Of a stretch of DNA of 64,000 nucleotides, positions 38,608-47,576 are shown piece after piece. This DNA comes from Rhodospirillales bacterium. Its GTDB lineage: Bacteria > Pseudomonadota > Alphaproteobacteria > Micavibrionales > Micavibrionaceae. The notes under the pieces were generated by a model that was not told where the DNA came from, ran no database searches, and saw only the letters and a list, made by a program, of their open reading frames with translations. The position numbers and the translations under genes are program-made. How positions within the stretch are numbered: the stretch's first letter is position 1; each line of letters starts with the position of its first letter. The stretch covers positions 1,240,001-1,304,000 of the forward strand of contig CP060239.1 of assembly GCA_023898785.1 (NCBI GenBank), in the 5' to 3' direction.

Positions 38608-39894
38608 TCACCAATTCTCTTTCAGCCAAAATCTCACGCGTTCCCAGAGCGAACCGGTTTCGGCCCCAGCCATGATTTGGGCGGGCATTTCATCGACGCG
38701 TTCGGAGATATAGGTGAGCAGCCCGGCTGTCGTGGCAAAAGACGGACCGCTGACCGCATCGGGCAGGCCGGTCAGGCGGATCGGTTTGCCGAGGCGCACT
38801 TGTTTATCCAACACCTGGCCGGCAAGTTCTTTTAGTCCTTGAATTTGACTGGAACCACCGGTGAGGACGACGCGCCGCCCGATGGCATTACCCAAACCGC
38901 TATCGTTCAATTTGGCGCGCACCATTTCGAAGATTTCCTCAATCCGCGGCTGAATAATCCCGACCAGCAGCGAGCGCGGCACATGGTTTGGCTCGTGATG
39001 ATCATCCTCGCCCAGCCGCGGCACATCGATGAGTTCTGTTTCATCCATGTCTGAGGCCATGGCGCTGCCGTAAAGGGCTTTGAGGCGCTCCGCATCATGC
39101 AAAGATGTCGTCAGGCCCTTGGCAATATCGCCGGTAATGTGCTCGCCGCCCAGCGGAACAGCATCGGCGTAAACCATCCGCCCGCCGTTAAAAACTGCAA
39201 AGGAGGTCACGCCGCCGCCAATATCAATGACCGTGCAGCCCAGATCCATTTCATCTTCGACGAGAGCAGCCAGTCCGGCAGCATAGGCGGAAACGCATAG
39301 GGCGGTGATGTCGAGGTGTGAGCGCTCAATGGCCGTGGCCATATTTTGCAGCGGGCCCATATCACCGGTGACCATATGAATATCGACGCTCATATCCTGC
39401 CCAAACATACCGCGTGGATCGCGGATGCCTTCATTGCCATCGATACGAAAATCCATGGGGATAGTGTGGATCAACTCGTAATCCTCGCTTAAGACCTGCT
39501 CTTGCGCCTTGGCCAGTGCGCGGCGGACATCATTGTCGGTAACCTCATGACCGGCGATCTGTACATCAGATGTATAAGCGTGGCTGGCGGCCTGGACACC
39601 AGGCAGATTGACTACGACTTCGCGCAAGGGATAGCCCTTCATAACGTCGGCAGCCATATTCTCGGCAGCGTGAACGGTCTGGCGGATTACGGATTCGGCG
39701 GCATCAAGATCGACGATCGTACCGTTTTTTATGCCCTTGGATGCGTGGTGACCAACGCCGAGCACCTCGAACGTGCCTTCATCATCGACGACGCGAGCAA
39801 TGAAACACGCTATTTTGCTGGAGCCAATATCCAACGCGGCCAAAAGCGTGCCCTTTGGTTTGTGTTTTTGGGATTTGTGTTTATGCCTTGTCAC
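38608..39894 (-). CDS. ftsA: Cell division protein FtsA
   Basis: An actin-like membrane tether of FtsZ, 428 residues. Landmarks: AALDIGSSKIACFIARV, the phosphate loops CTVIDIGGGVTSFAVFNGG and VVLTGGSSQIQGLKELA, the 1C domain with VVNLPGVQAASHAY, and a C-terminal amphipathic SLWERVRFWLKENW membrane-targeting helix. The ATG overlaps the ftsQ stop (ATGA). Its usual neighbour ftsZ is displaced by a convergent kinase gene ending 6 nt away. Confidence 0.96.
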   Translation of the reverse strand: MTRHKHKSQKHKPKGTLLAALDIGSSKIACFIARVVDDEGTFEVLGVGHHASKGIKNGTIVDLDAAESVIRQTVHAAENMAADVMKGYPLREVVVNLPGVQAASHAYTSDVQIAGHEVTDNDVRRALAKAQEQVLSEDYELIHTIPMDFRIDGNEGIRDPRGMFGQDMSVDIHMVTGDMGPLQNMATAIERSHLDITALCVSAYAAGLAALVEDEMDLGCTVIDIGGGVTSFAVFNGGRMVYADAVPLGGEHITGDIAKGLTTSLHDAERLKALYGSAMASDMDETELIDVPRLGEDDHHEPNHVPRSLLVGIIQPRIEEIFEMVRAKLNDSGLGNAIGRRVVLTGGSSQIQGLKELAGQVLDKQVRLGKPIRLTGLPDAVSGPSFATTAGLLTYISERVDEMPAQIMAGAETGSLWERVRFWLKENW

Positions 39895-40781
39895 TAAATA
39901 TTATTTCCTGCTTTACCTTTAGTCGCGGCCTCGATTTTAAGATCGGTCTTGTATTCTTGTACTTTACCGGGCTTGGTGCGTACGCTGATGCGGTCAATTT
40001 CACGCATATCAATGCTGCGAATATCCTTATCAAGCAACCCATCCTTTTCCTGCGCACGCGCCAGACGCGCCAGAGCGAGCCCCATATCCTCTTCGGGTAA
40101 TTTGACTTCGATACCATTTTTTAATTGCAGATCCCAACGGCGCTGACTGATATATTTTGCCATTTCGACACGCTTGTAAATGTCTGGTTCGGCTTGCAAA
40201 TTACCGATTAGCTCAGGCGTCGCGACGGGTGAATCTTTGCCAATCACCAAGATCAGATCAGCAAAGCGCTGTAGATTGCTGGTGACAATAACCTTTCCTT
40301 TATCATCGAGAAGTTTGAGACGTTTTTCACTTTGCCAAAGCGCGAGGGGGCGGCGCTCCTTCAAGCCAATATAGATTGTACTGGGCAGGCGACGCTCGAC
40401 CTGTACGCTTTCAACCCAACCGACCTGAGAAATCAATTCCTGTGCAACTCTTGGATCAAAAGAAAAAAGCGGATCGCCTTTTTCAACATTGACGATGGCG
40501 AGCAGAACATGCGCATCGGCGTATCGGCGCCCGTCCACAAGAATGTTTTCAATTGCAAAGCCCATATCAGCGCTAGCCGTTAAAATTTTATCGCGGCTCC
40601 AATCACCTGCGCGACCAACAGCGCCGCTTAAATAAAGCCATGAACCTATCCATATCAGGCCAATAAAAACAGCAGCGACAAGCCCAAAACGCCGTAGCCA
40701 TGGCAGCACAACCGCCAATAGTCCCTTGCGGCGTTTGTTTATGGCGCTTCTGCGCGTGCCTTTTTTATTTTTAGATGCCAT
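39894..40781 (-). CDS. ftsQ: Cell division protein FtsQ
   Basis: A 295-residue bitopic divisome protein with a basic cytoplasmic start (KNKKGTRRSAINKRRKG), one membrane helix (about 31-52) and a POTRA/FtsQ beta domain (ILTASADMGFAIENILVDGRRYADAHVLLAIVNVEKGDPLFSFDP and ...VERRLPSTIYIGLKERRPLALWQSEKRLKLLDDKGKVI). It lies between ddl and ftsA in the standard order, 3 nt after ddl. Confidence 0.94.
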   Translation of the reverse strand: MASKNKKGTRRSAINKRRKGLLAVVLPWLRRFGLVAAVFIGLIWIGSWLYLSGAVGRAGDWSRDKILTASADMGFAIENILVDGRRYADAHVLLAIVNVEKGDPLFSFDPRVAQELISQVGWVESVQVERRLPSTIYIGLKERRPLALWQSEKRLKLLDDKGKVIVTSNLQRFADLILVIGKDSPVATPELIGNLQAEPDIYKRVEMAKYISQRRWDLQLKNGIEVKLPEEDMGLALARLARAQEKDGLLDKDIRSIDMREIDRISVRTKPGKVQEYKTDLKIEAATKGKAGNNI

Positions 40782-40784
40782 GAT

Positions 40785-42017
40785 TTATGCTCTCCTCAAA
40801 AGCCGTGCGTCAACAGGGACCGGGTCTTTAGGAAGGCTGCGCTTTTTATTTTCTTTGAGTGCCTCTTCAATCAGACCGGTGAGCAAATCGGTAAACAAGA
40901 CAGGGTTTTCAGCAGCTTCCCAGAGAAAATAGCCAATTGATCCAGGCCAGGGATTGACCTCATTGAGCCATAGCTCGCCGGTTTTTTCATTGCCGATGAA
41001 ATCGATGCGCGGCGCACCGGTGCCTTCGACGGCTTTAAACATGGTCAGCGCCCAGTCTTTGATGTTTTTGACCTGCTGCGGCTTAAGCTTCGGGTTGAGT
41101 TCACGGGTGAGCGAGAGCATGCCCTGGCTTATAGTGCCGGGCGTCTTAGTTCCTCCCTCGTCGCCATCCAGCTTTTGCCCGGTTTTACTGTCCTTACCGG
41201 AAAGGTATTTCTGTTTGAAATCGAGTAACTCCTCTGTGGCTTTAGGGCGTTCAATGGCCGAGGTTCTAATCTCACCAAAAGCTTTTGAAACGGCTACGTT
41301 ATATTCAACCAGATTTTCAACGAAGGGTTCGATAATCGCCGCATCGTCATATTCGAAAATGCTCGGCAGACTAGCACGCAGATCTTCGATATTACCTGCC
41401 TTGGCTACGCCGATGGAACTGCCCAAATGTGAAGGTTTGACGATGCAGGGAAATTCAACCTCGCCCATCATGGTTTTGAGTGCATCTTCTTCAATCATAT
41501 AGCCTTGTTCGGGGCGGTAAATCATCGCATAAGGCAGAACCGGAATGCTAGCGCCTTGCAGGACTTTCTTGGTTGCGCCTTTGTCCATCAAAATGGAAGA
41601 TGCCATTGTACGCATTCCGGCGTAAGGCACACCTGCAAACTCGAATAGTCCTTGTATATTGCCGTCTTCACCAAACAGCCCGTGAAAGCTCGGAATGACG
41701 ACATCGAACTCAAGCGGCTTAGCACCACCGAACAACCCGGTTTTTAACGGCACAAGCTGGGCGCGTCTGCCGGGTTTTAAATCCAGCGTTACGGCCTGAA
41801 CTTCTTTGCGTGCCTGAGGCGAGAGCATATAATTCGCGCGATCCTTGAGCAGATCACCGACCAGCCACTCTCCTTCCGTAGTAATGTAAACAGGAAACGC
41901 TTCAAAGCTTTGCGCATCAATGGCACTTAAAATCTGCAAGCCGGTGACCACGCTGACATCATGTTCGGGCGAGCGACCGCCGAAAAATACCGCAACTGTT
42001 TTTTTATTTTGTGTCAT
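40785..42017 (-). CDS. ddl: D-alanine--D-alanine ligase, divergent long form
   Basis: An ATP-grasp ligase making D-Ala-D-Ala, 410 residues versus about 305-320 for most dcw-cluster Ddl. It has VAVFFGGRSPEHDVSVVTGLQ, FHGLFGEDGNIQGLFEFAGVPYAG and PCIVKPSHLGSSIGV. The C-terminal metal-binding motif reads LNEVNPWPGSIGYFLWEAA instead of the usual EVNT-PG. About 80 extra residues lie around the omega-loop region (KYLSGKDSKTGQKLDGDEGGTKTPG). This form resembles VanA/long Ddl-like proteins. Position between murB and ftsQ supports the role; strict D-Ala-D-Ala specificity is not certain. Confidence 0.88.
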   Translation of the reverse strand: MTQNKKTVAVFFGGRSPEHDVSVVTGLQILSAIDAQSFEAFPVYITTEGEWLVGDLLKDRANYMLSPQARKEVQAVTLDLKPGRRAQLVPLKTGLFGGAKPLEFDVVIPSFHGLFGEDGNIQGLFEFAGVPYAGMRTMASSILMDKGATKKVLQGASIPVLPYAMIYRPEQGYMIEEDALKTMMGEVEFPCIVKPSHLGSSIGVAKAGNIEDLRASLPSIFEYDDAAIIEPFVENLVEYNVAVSKAFGEIRTSAIERPKATEELLDFKQKYLSGKDSKTGQKLDGDEGGTKTPGTISQGMLSLTRELNPKLKPQQVKNIKDWALTMFKAVEGTGAPRIDFIGNEKTGELWLNEVNPWPGSIGYFLWEAAENPVLFTDLLTGLIEEALKENKKRSLPKDPVPVDARLLRRA

Positions 42018-42080
42018 AAGACCTTACGGGTTGGTTTAAAAATAAAAACTTGATAAGAACGTTAGATTGATATTAACAGC

Positions 42081-42153
42081 ATCGTCATTTCGGTAAAAGC
42101 CGGAATCTCATGCTTGTGAACAGCAAGATCCCGGCATCCACCGGGATGGCGGC
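42081..42153. repeat. Palindromic repeat between ddl and the hydrolase gene
   Basis: GTCATTTCGGTAAAAGCCGGAATCTC is followed by AAGATCCCGGCATCCACCGGGAT, a nested-hairpin repeat of the GTCATTCCGG...CCGGGATGAC kind. It ends 6 nt before the hydrolase ATG and supplies the GGCGGG stretch there. Confidence 0.6.
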
Positions 42154-42159
42154 GGGAAT

Positions 42160-42918
42160 ATGTCACAGGATATTTATTTCGAGAAAATGGGTAAAGGTGG
42201 TCCGCCTGTATTTTGGGGGCATGGCTGGGGACAAAATCTGCATGCGCTGAGGCCTCTGGCTGATACCCTTTCGAATATGGGGCAGCACTGGGTAGTCGAT
42301 TTTCCTGGATTTGGGAAATCACCGCTGCCGGGTGAGGTTTGGGGCACGGAGGAGTATGCCAATGCGATGGCGGCGCTGATCCGTGCGCAAACAGATGGGC
42401 CGGTGATCTGGGCCGGACATTCTTTCGGCTGCCGTGTAGGTTTGCAACTGGCGGCGCGCCATCCTGATTTGATTGCCGGGCTGGTCCTGATTGCCGGAGC
42501 GGGATTGCCGCGTAAAAGGCCTTTGTGGCATAAGCTGTATTATGGCGCGCGGGTGAAGCTGTTCAAGCTTCTCAAAAAACTTATTCCGCTCGGCCTGTCG
42601 CAAGATTGGCTCTATGAAAAATTCGGCAGCGCGGATTATAAAAGCGCCGGACCTTTGCGGCAGATTTTTGTTAAAGTCGTAAATGAAGATTTAAGTGATG
42701 TGGCAGCGCAGGTAAAATGCCCTACCCTGCTCATTTACGGCTCGAAAGATACGGAAACACCGCCGGAAATCGGGCAGAGGCTATCGCGGATAATTCCGGG
42801 AGCCAAGCTGATTTTGATGGACGGATTTGATCATTACAGTATCCTGACAGGGGCGCGCCATCAGGTTGTGCGCCATATTCATAATTTCATGAAGGAGATT
42901 TCCAAACATGATGATTGA
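42160..42918 (+). CDS. Alpha/beta hydrolase
   Basis: A 252-residue alpha/beta hydrolase_1 protein. It shows FWGHGWGQNLHALRPLADTL (HGWG oxyanion motif), WVVDFPGFGKSPLPGE, the nucleophile elbow WAGHSFGCRVG (GHSFG), an Asp in YGSKDTETPP and a late His in FDHYSI. No signal peptide. Substrate unknown. It overlaps the following MurF-like gene by 11 nt, so the two are cotranslated, a hint at a cell-wall or membrane-linked role. The pair is inserted between murB and ddl on the opposite strand. Confidence 0.87.
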   Translation: MSQDIYFEKMGKGGPPVFWGHGWGQNLHALRPLADTLSNMGQHWVVDFPGFGKSPLPGEVWGTEEYANAMAALIRAQTDGPVIWAGHSFGCRVGLQLAARHPDLIAGLVLIAGAGLPRKRPLWHKLYYGARVKLFKLLKKLIPLGLSQDWLYEKFGSADYKSAGPLRQIFVKVVNEDLSDVAAQVKCPTLLIYGSKDTETPPEIGQRLSRIIPGAKLILMDGFDHYSILTGARHQVVRHIHNFMKEISKHDD

Positions 42919-44542
42919 GCTGGCCACTACGGCTCTCCTCTTTCTGAGCTTTCTCGCTTTTGCCGCGAAGCGTGGATTGACCTATATGCATGTTTATCAG
43001 CAGGAAGAATATGACAGCGAACGTTTGCTAAGCTGGATCTGGAAGAACAAAGCATTTGATAAACGCTTGAGCGTCGTGGTTATCGTGGTTGCCATTCTTT
43101 CCTTTTTTATCCCGCCGGTTTTTGTGAATTTTCTTATTTTTACTGCAATGGCGTTTGCGACTTACCGGGAAAAAGACCCGCGGAAGGATTCCAAAAAGAA
43201 ACTGGTTGCAACGGCGCGGGCAAAACGGATTTTCTTTCCGGCTTATTTTTTAAGTGTTCTTGCCGCGACCTGGTGCTTCCTTCCTGTGACTCCCATGCCA
43301 TGGCTCTGGATACTCAATATTCATCTCATCCCTTTCATGATCCTGTTTGTCAACATGATGCTTGCGCCCTTTGAAGAAATGAACCAGAAAAAATTCTGGA
43401 CCGAGGCGCATAATAAGGTGCTGGATTACCAGCCGACCGTGATCGGCATTACCGGGTCTTTTGGTAAAACATCGGTTAAACATATTCTCGGCCATATCCT
43501 GAAAACACAGGCTCCGACTTTGGTTACACCGGGCAGCGTCAATACGCCGATGGGCATTTCACGCATACTTCGTGAACAGCTTGAGCCTGAGCATAAATAT
43601 TTGATCGTGGAAATGGGTGCATATGGGCGCGGATCGATTGATCGGCTGTGCAAACTTACACCGCCGGATTTTGGCATTATCACCGCGATTGGCCATGCGC
43701 ATTATGAGCGGTTTAAATCTCTCGATACGGTTGCGGAAACTAAATACGAACTGGCTGAATCTGTTGTAAGCCGCGGCGGGCAAGTGGTTGTGCATGAACG
43801 AACTTTGCGGTTTGATTATACCCGTGCCATGAAGGAGCAAAATGAAAATCACTTCATTGTTTGCGGAGAATCGGCTGACGTTGACAAAAGCAAACAGACT
43901 GACAAATCCTACCTCAAAAAAGGTGCTCTTGAAATTCACAAGATCATTCAAGGCGGTAACGGGATCGAGGTGCGTTTTACGTGGAAAAACGTGACCTATA
44001 ATGTCGAGGCGCCGCTGTTTGGCATTCATCACGGCCATAACATCGCGATGGCCTTTGTGGCGGCGTTTGAACTGGGCGTGTCCTCCAAAGACATTCAGGC
44101 AGCACTGCAAAGTCTGCCGCAGATTGAACATCGTCTGGAGGTGCGCAAGCAGGCGGGCGGGCTAACCATTATTGATGATGCGTATAATTCCAACCCGATG
44201 GGATTTCAGGCGGCGCTCGGCCTTCTTTCACAAATAGGCAGTTCAAAACGTAAAATTCTGATCACGCCGGGTATGGTTGAGCTGGGTAAAATTCACGATG
44301 AAGCGCATAAAAGCATCGGTGCCTATGCCGGACAAGTTTGTGATGTGGCGATTGTCGTTAAAGGTAAGCGGATTCCGACCTTTATCAGCGCGTTTAAAGA
44401 AACGGGAGCCAGCAAGCAACTGCATGAGGTTGAGAGCTTTGACGAGGCGCAAAAATGGATTGCGAAGAACAAGCAGGATGGCGATGTGGTGCTGATTGAA
44501 AACGATCTGCCGGATATTTACGAGCGCGTGCCGAAGATTTAA
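42908..44542 (+). CDS. Membrane-anchored Mur ligase, MurF-like
   Basis: A 544-residue protein unlike normal soluble MurF (about 460-480 residues). Residues 1-165 hold four or five membrane helices (about 1-20, 54-85, 108-127, 133-157) in place of the usual UDP-sugar-binding N-domain. A Mur ligase central domain follows, with ATP loop GITGSFGKTS (180-189), GSVNTPMGISRILREQL, EMGAYGRGSIDRLCKLTPPDFGIITAIGHAHYERF and HNIAMAFVAAFELG. Then comes a C-domain with EHRLEVRKQAGGLTIIDDAYNSNPMGFQAAL. The last motif (DDAYNSNP) is diagnostic of MurF. It probably adds D-Ala-D-Ala and may supply the cell's MurF function, as no standard murF is in the dcw cluster. Confidence 0.85.
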   Translation: MMIELATTALLFLSFLAFAAKRGLTYMHVYQQEEYDSERLLSWIWKNKAFDKRLSVVVIVVAILSFFIPPVFVNFLIFTAMAFATYREKDPRKDSKKKLVATARAKRIFFPAYFLSVLAATWCFLPVTPMPWLWILNIHLIPFMILFVNMMLAPFEEMNQKKFWTEAHNKVLDYQPTVIGITGSFGKTSVKHILGHILKTQAPTLVTPGSVNTPMGISRILREQLEPEHKYLIVEMGAYGRGSIDRLCKLTPPDFGIITAIGHAHYERFKSLDTVAETKYELAESVVSRGGQVVVHERTLRFDYTRAMKEQNENHFIVCGESADVDKSKQTDKSYLKKGALEIHKIIQGGNGIEVRFTWKNVTYNVEAPLFGIHHGHNIAMAFVAAFELGVSSKDIQAALQSLPQIEHRLEVRKQAGGLTIIDDAYNSNPMGFQAALGLLSQIGSSKRKILITPGMVELGKIHDEAHKSIGAYAGQVCDVAIVVKGKRIPTFISAFKETGASKQLHEVESFDEAQKWIAKNKQDGDVVLIENDLPDIYERVPKI

Positions 44543-44573
44543 GGCTTTCATCGTTTGATTTGGGGTGTAATAT

Positions 44574-44617
44574 TTCTGGATTGCCGCGCTCCCGTTGGTC
44601 GCTCGCAATGACAGCAG
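44574..44617. repeat. Half-copy of the GCAATGAC repeat between murF-like and murB
   Basis: TGGATTGCCGCGCTCCC...GCTCGCAATGAC ends in the last bases before the convergent murB stop. It resembles the right half of the repeat at 45632-45711 and fills most of the 75-bp gap between the two stop codons. Confidence 0.6.
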
Positions 44618-45628
44618 TCACACCTCTCCAACCCGTTGAATTTCCCAATGCAGGGTGAGGCCGAGGTCGTGCTTTGCGCGTTTGCGGATTTCCTCGCCGA
44701 GCATTTCGAGGTCGCGGGCAGTGGCATCGCCGGTATTGATCATAAAGTTGCAGTGTTTTTTGCTCATTTGTGCGCCGCCAACCCTGAGGCCGCGCGCGCC
44801 GACTTTTTCGACCACCTGCCAGGCGCGGGTGTCTTCGGGCAATCCCGCTTTGCGGAGTTCGGCAGGCGGAGGATTGGCGAAGGTTGAACCGCCGGTTTTT
44901 TCCTTTATGGGCTGGGTATCATTACGCTTCTTTTTGATCTCGGTGATGCGGGCCTTTACCGTTTCATAATCTTCTGCGACGCCTTTGAGGATGGCGCTGG
45001 TGAAAATCATCTCTTCGGGCAATTCGGTATGGCGATAGCTCATTTTGAGATCTTCGAGCACGATACGAATTTCGTGACCAGCGCGGGTTATTGCATTGAC
45101 CCCGATCAGCACGTCTTTTATTTCCGAGCCGTAAGCTCCGGCATTCATGCGCAATGCGCCGCCCAATGTGCCGGGAATGCCGGAGAGGAATTCGAGGCCG
45201 CCTATTCCGGCTTTCACAGCTGCGGCGGCGACATTGCCGTTTAGCGCGCCGCACCCGGCCTGGATGTAGCGTCCATCCAGAACTTTTACCTCCGCGAAGG
45301 GCTTGCCGAGCTGGATGGTGGCGCCGCGAATGCCGCCGTCACGCACGATGGTATTGGCCATGCCGCCGATGATAGTGAGGTTGCCCCCCCACGCGCTTTT
45401 ACCCCCCCACCCTAACCCTCCCCCCGAGAGGGGGAGGGGAGTTTTCGTGCTCCCCCGACCCTCCCCCGGAGGGGATTTTTTGGGAGTCAGCGGCCAAACC
45501 TTGAGAAAGACAGCAAGATCATCGGCATCGGCGGGTTGAAACAGCAGATCGGCATGGCCGCCGCAGCGAAACCAGCTTTGCGCGCCCAGAGGGGCGTTTT
45601 CGGTGAGAGTGCCGCGGATTCCCTTCAC
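44618..45628 (-). CDS. murB: UDP-N-acetylenolpyruvoylglucosamine reductase with in-frame repeat insertion
   Basis: A flavoenzyme making UDP-MurNAc, 336 residues from a GTG at 45628. It shows LTENAPLGAQSWFRCGGHADLLFQPADADDLAVFLK, IVRDGGIRGATIQLG, GCGALNGNVAAAAVKAGIGGLEFLSGIPGTLGGALRMNAGAYGSEI, and GGSTFANPP with the catalytic Ser. Residues 47-82 (about 45383-45490) are foreign: a Pro/Gly/Lys-rich stretch (SPPGEGRGSTKTPLPLSGGGLGWGG) encoded by a C/G-rich repeat, inside the first FAD-binding lobe. The usual ten-odd N-terminal residues are missing because another repeat abuts the start codon. The active-site residues are intact. Confidence 0.92.
   Translation of the reverse strand: MKGIRGTLTENAPLGAQSWFRCGGHADLLFQPADADDLAVFLKVWPLTPKKSPPGEGRGSTKTPLPLSGGGLGWGGKSAWGGNLTIIGGMANTIVRDGGIRGATIQLGKPFAEVKVLDGRYIQAGCGALNGNVAAAAVKAGIGGLEFLSGIPGTLGGALRMNAGAYGSEIKDVLIGVNAITRAGHEIRIVLEDLKMSYRHTELPEEMIFTSAILKGVAEDYETVKARITEIKKKRNDTQPIKEKTGGSTFANPPPAELRKAGLPEDTRAWQVVEKVGARGLRVGGAQMSKKHCNFMINTGDATARDLEMLGEEIRKRAKHDLGLTLHWEIQRVGEV
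45392..45481. repeat. C/G-rich palindromic repeat inside murB
   Basis: The tract CCCTCCCCCCGAGAGGGGGAGGGG (core hairpin) is followed by CTCCCCCGACCCTCCCCCGGAGGGGA. It is of the family of dispersed repeats that translate as PLPL-GGGLGWGG. It maintains the murB reading frame. Confidence 0.75.
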
Positions 45629-45631
45629 ACG

Positions 45632-45711
45632 TCATTGCGAGCACAGCGAAGCAATCCAACTCTTATAGATGGATTGCCGCGTCGGGCTTCGCCCTCCTCG
45701 CAATGACATTT
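45632..45711. repeat. Palindromic repeat at the murB 5' edge, reference copy of the family
   Basis: GTCATTGCGAGCACAGCGAAGCAATCCA ... TGGATTGCCGCG...CTCCTCGCAATGAC is a complete copy with complementary outer arms. It starts 3 nt upstream of the murB GTG codon. Half-copies or full copies of the family occur at 33151, 44574, 46075, 59122 and 60565. The rest of the 505-bp murC-murB gap (45712-46034) is AT-rich and gene-free. Confidence 0.85.
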
Positions 45712-46034
45712 TGGAAACATAGCTTCTAACATACTGTTTTTACTCAAAATTCTTTATATCCTTCGCTTTGTTTTTCATTTTTGCCGGGGTGGGGGGGCTT
45801 TCGCTTTTTGGCATGTTTTTTGTGTTCGTTTTTCTTTTAAAGATTAGGAAAAAATTCTTATTTTGTCAATGCCGGGGTAAAAATTATGAACCACAGATGA
45901 ACACAGATCAACACGGGTATTATTCAATTCACTGCGAAGGCGCAAAGACGCGAAGCGGTTCATTTGATTTCGTTCAGTATGTATCGTTTCTTGTCCATCG
46001 CTGGAATATAGCCAGAATAAATCCAGATTACCAG

Positions 46035-46128
46035 ATCCCCGCACAAGGCGGGGATGACGGGGATGACAATTGACTGTGGATTGCTTCCCCCGCCTTCGCG
46101 GGGGCAGGCTTCCTCGCAATGACGATAC
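46035..46128. repeat. Two adjacent repeats after murC
   Basis: GATCCCCGCACAAGGCGGGGATGAC is followed by TGGATTGCTTCCCCCGCCTTCGCGGGGGCAGG...CTCGCAATGAC. Each forms a hairpin. They end 6 nt before the murC stop codon and could serve as its transcript end. Confidence 0.75.
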
Positions 46129-46133
46129 AGCTA

Positions 46134-47576
46134 TCAAGCTGCATTTCCTTTGGCTTTATCCAGTTCGGTGTCAAGCTGGGCGGGCAGGTCGTAGGCCCAG
46201 CCGGTAATGTCGCCCGCGCCCATGCAGATGACGTAGTCGCCGGGGCGGGCGAGGCGCGCGATCATATGGGCGAGTTCCTTGCGATCGGGCAGCGCCATGA
46301 CTTCACGGTGGCCGTGGTTTTTTATACCTTCGACGAGGCTGCGTTTATCCGTGCCTTCTATCGGGTCTTCACCGGCTGCGTAAATATCGGCGATGATGAC
46401 AGCATCGGCGTCGTTGAAGCATTTGCAAAATTCGTCGAACAGATTATGCAGGCGGGTATAGCGATGGGGCTGCATGACGGCAATGACGCGAGCATTATTT
46501 TCCGCCACGGCCATGCGCGCAGCTTTGAGCACTGTTTCGATTTCGATCGGGTGGTGCGCGTAATCATCAATGACGGTGATGTCGTGGCTGACGCCGGTTT
46601 TGGTGAAGCGGCGCTTTACGCCGGTGAAACCTTCCAGCGCTTTTTTCATGATCGGGGCGGCAACGTTCATTTCGTAAGCTATGCACAGCGCGGCCAGCGC
46701 GTTTAAAATGTTGTGCTGCCCTAACATTGGCAGGTGAACATCGCGCAGCATGCGCTCATCAGGCAGGCTGACATCAAACACAGAGCCGTCGGGGCCGCTT
46801 TTGACATTGCTGACTTGTACATCGGCCTGAGGGTTAAAGCCGTAAGTGATGATTTTGCGGTCTTTCACGGAAGGGATGAGGGCCTGAACCTCCGGGTGGT
46901 CGATGCACAGCACGGCGTAGCCGTAAAACGGGACGTTATGGATGAACTGGCGATAGGCGTCTTTGACAGCTTCAAACGTGCCGTAATGTTCCATATGTTC
47001 GGGGTCCATATTGGTGACCACGCAGACGCTTGCGGGCAGACGGGTAAAGGTGCCGTCGCTTTCATCGGCCTCCACAACCATGATGTCGCTGGCGCCCAGG
47101 CGGGTGTTTGTGCCATAGGCATTGACGATGCCGCCATTGATGATTGTGGGGTCGAACCCGGCGGTCTCCAACATTTGACCGACCATTGAGGTGGTGGTGG
47201 TTTTGCCGTGAGTGCCGCCGATGGCCACCGCCCATTTCAGGCGCATCAACTCGGCCAGCATTTCGGCGCGGCGAACAATGGGCAGGCCGAGGTCGCGGGC
47301 GGCTTGCAGCTCTGGATTGGTTTTCTTGATGGCGGAGGAAATCACGACTGCGGCGGGCAAGTTGCCATCGGCGGCTTTGAGGTTTTCAGGCGCGTGGCCG
47401 ACTTTGACTTCAATGCCGGTTTCGCGCAGGCGCTTTACGTTCGGGCCCTCGGCCATGTCAGAACCGCGGACGGTGTAATCCAGCGAATTCAGGATTTCGG
47501 CGATGCCGCTCATCCCGATGCCGCCGATGCCGATGAAATGAAGCGCGCCAATGTCTTTGGGCAGTCCGTGTTGCAT
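46134..47576 (-). CDS. murC: UDP-N-acetylmuramate--L-alanine ligase
   Basis: Adds the first stem-peptide residue. The 480-residue protein has the N-domain FIGIGGIGMSGIAEILNSLDYTVRGSD, ATP loop GGTHGKTTTTSMVGQML, EADESDGTF, NMDPEHMEHYG, HNILNALAALCIAYE, DDYAHHPIEIETVLKAAR and VMQPHRYTR, which are MurC-specific. It is separated from murG by a lipoprotein gene and a terminator, so it likely has its own promoter in 47577-47680. Confidence 0.97.
   Translation of the reverse strand: MQHGLPKDIGALHFIGIGGIGMSGIAEILNSLDYTVRGSDMAEGPNVKRLRETGIEVKVGHAPENLKAADGNLPAAVVISSAIKKTNPELQAARDLGLPIVRRAEMLAELMRLKWAVAIGGTHGKTTTTSMVGQMLETAGFDPTIINGGIVNAYGTNTRLGASDIMVVEADESDGTFTRLPASVCVVTNMDPEHMEHYGTFEAVKDAYRQFIHNVPFYGYAVLCIDHPEVQALIPSVKDRKIITYGFNPQADVQVSNVKSGPDGSVFDVSLPDERMLRDVHLPMLGQHNILNALAALCIAYEMNVAAPIMKKALEGFTGVKRRFTKTGVSHDITVIDDYAHHPIEIETVLKAARMAVAENNARVIAVMQPHRYTRLHNLFDEFCKCFNDADAVIIADIYAAGEDPIEGTDKRSLVEGIKNHGHREVMALPDRKELAHMIARLARPGDYVICMGAGDITGWAYDLPAQLDTELDKAKGNAA

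Noticed and set aside
45712..46034. A small gene in the murC-murB gap
   Set aside because: Available frames are short, low in complexity and lack ribosome-binding sites; the region is repeat-derived and AT-rich.
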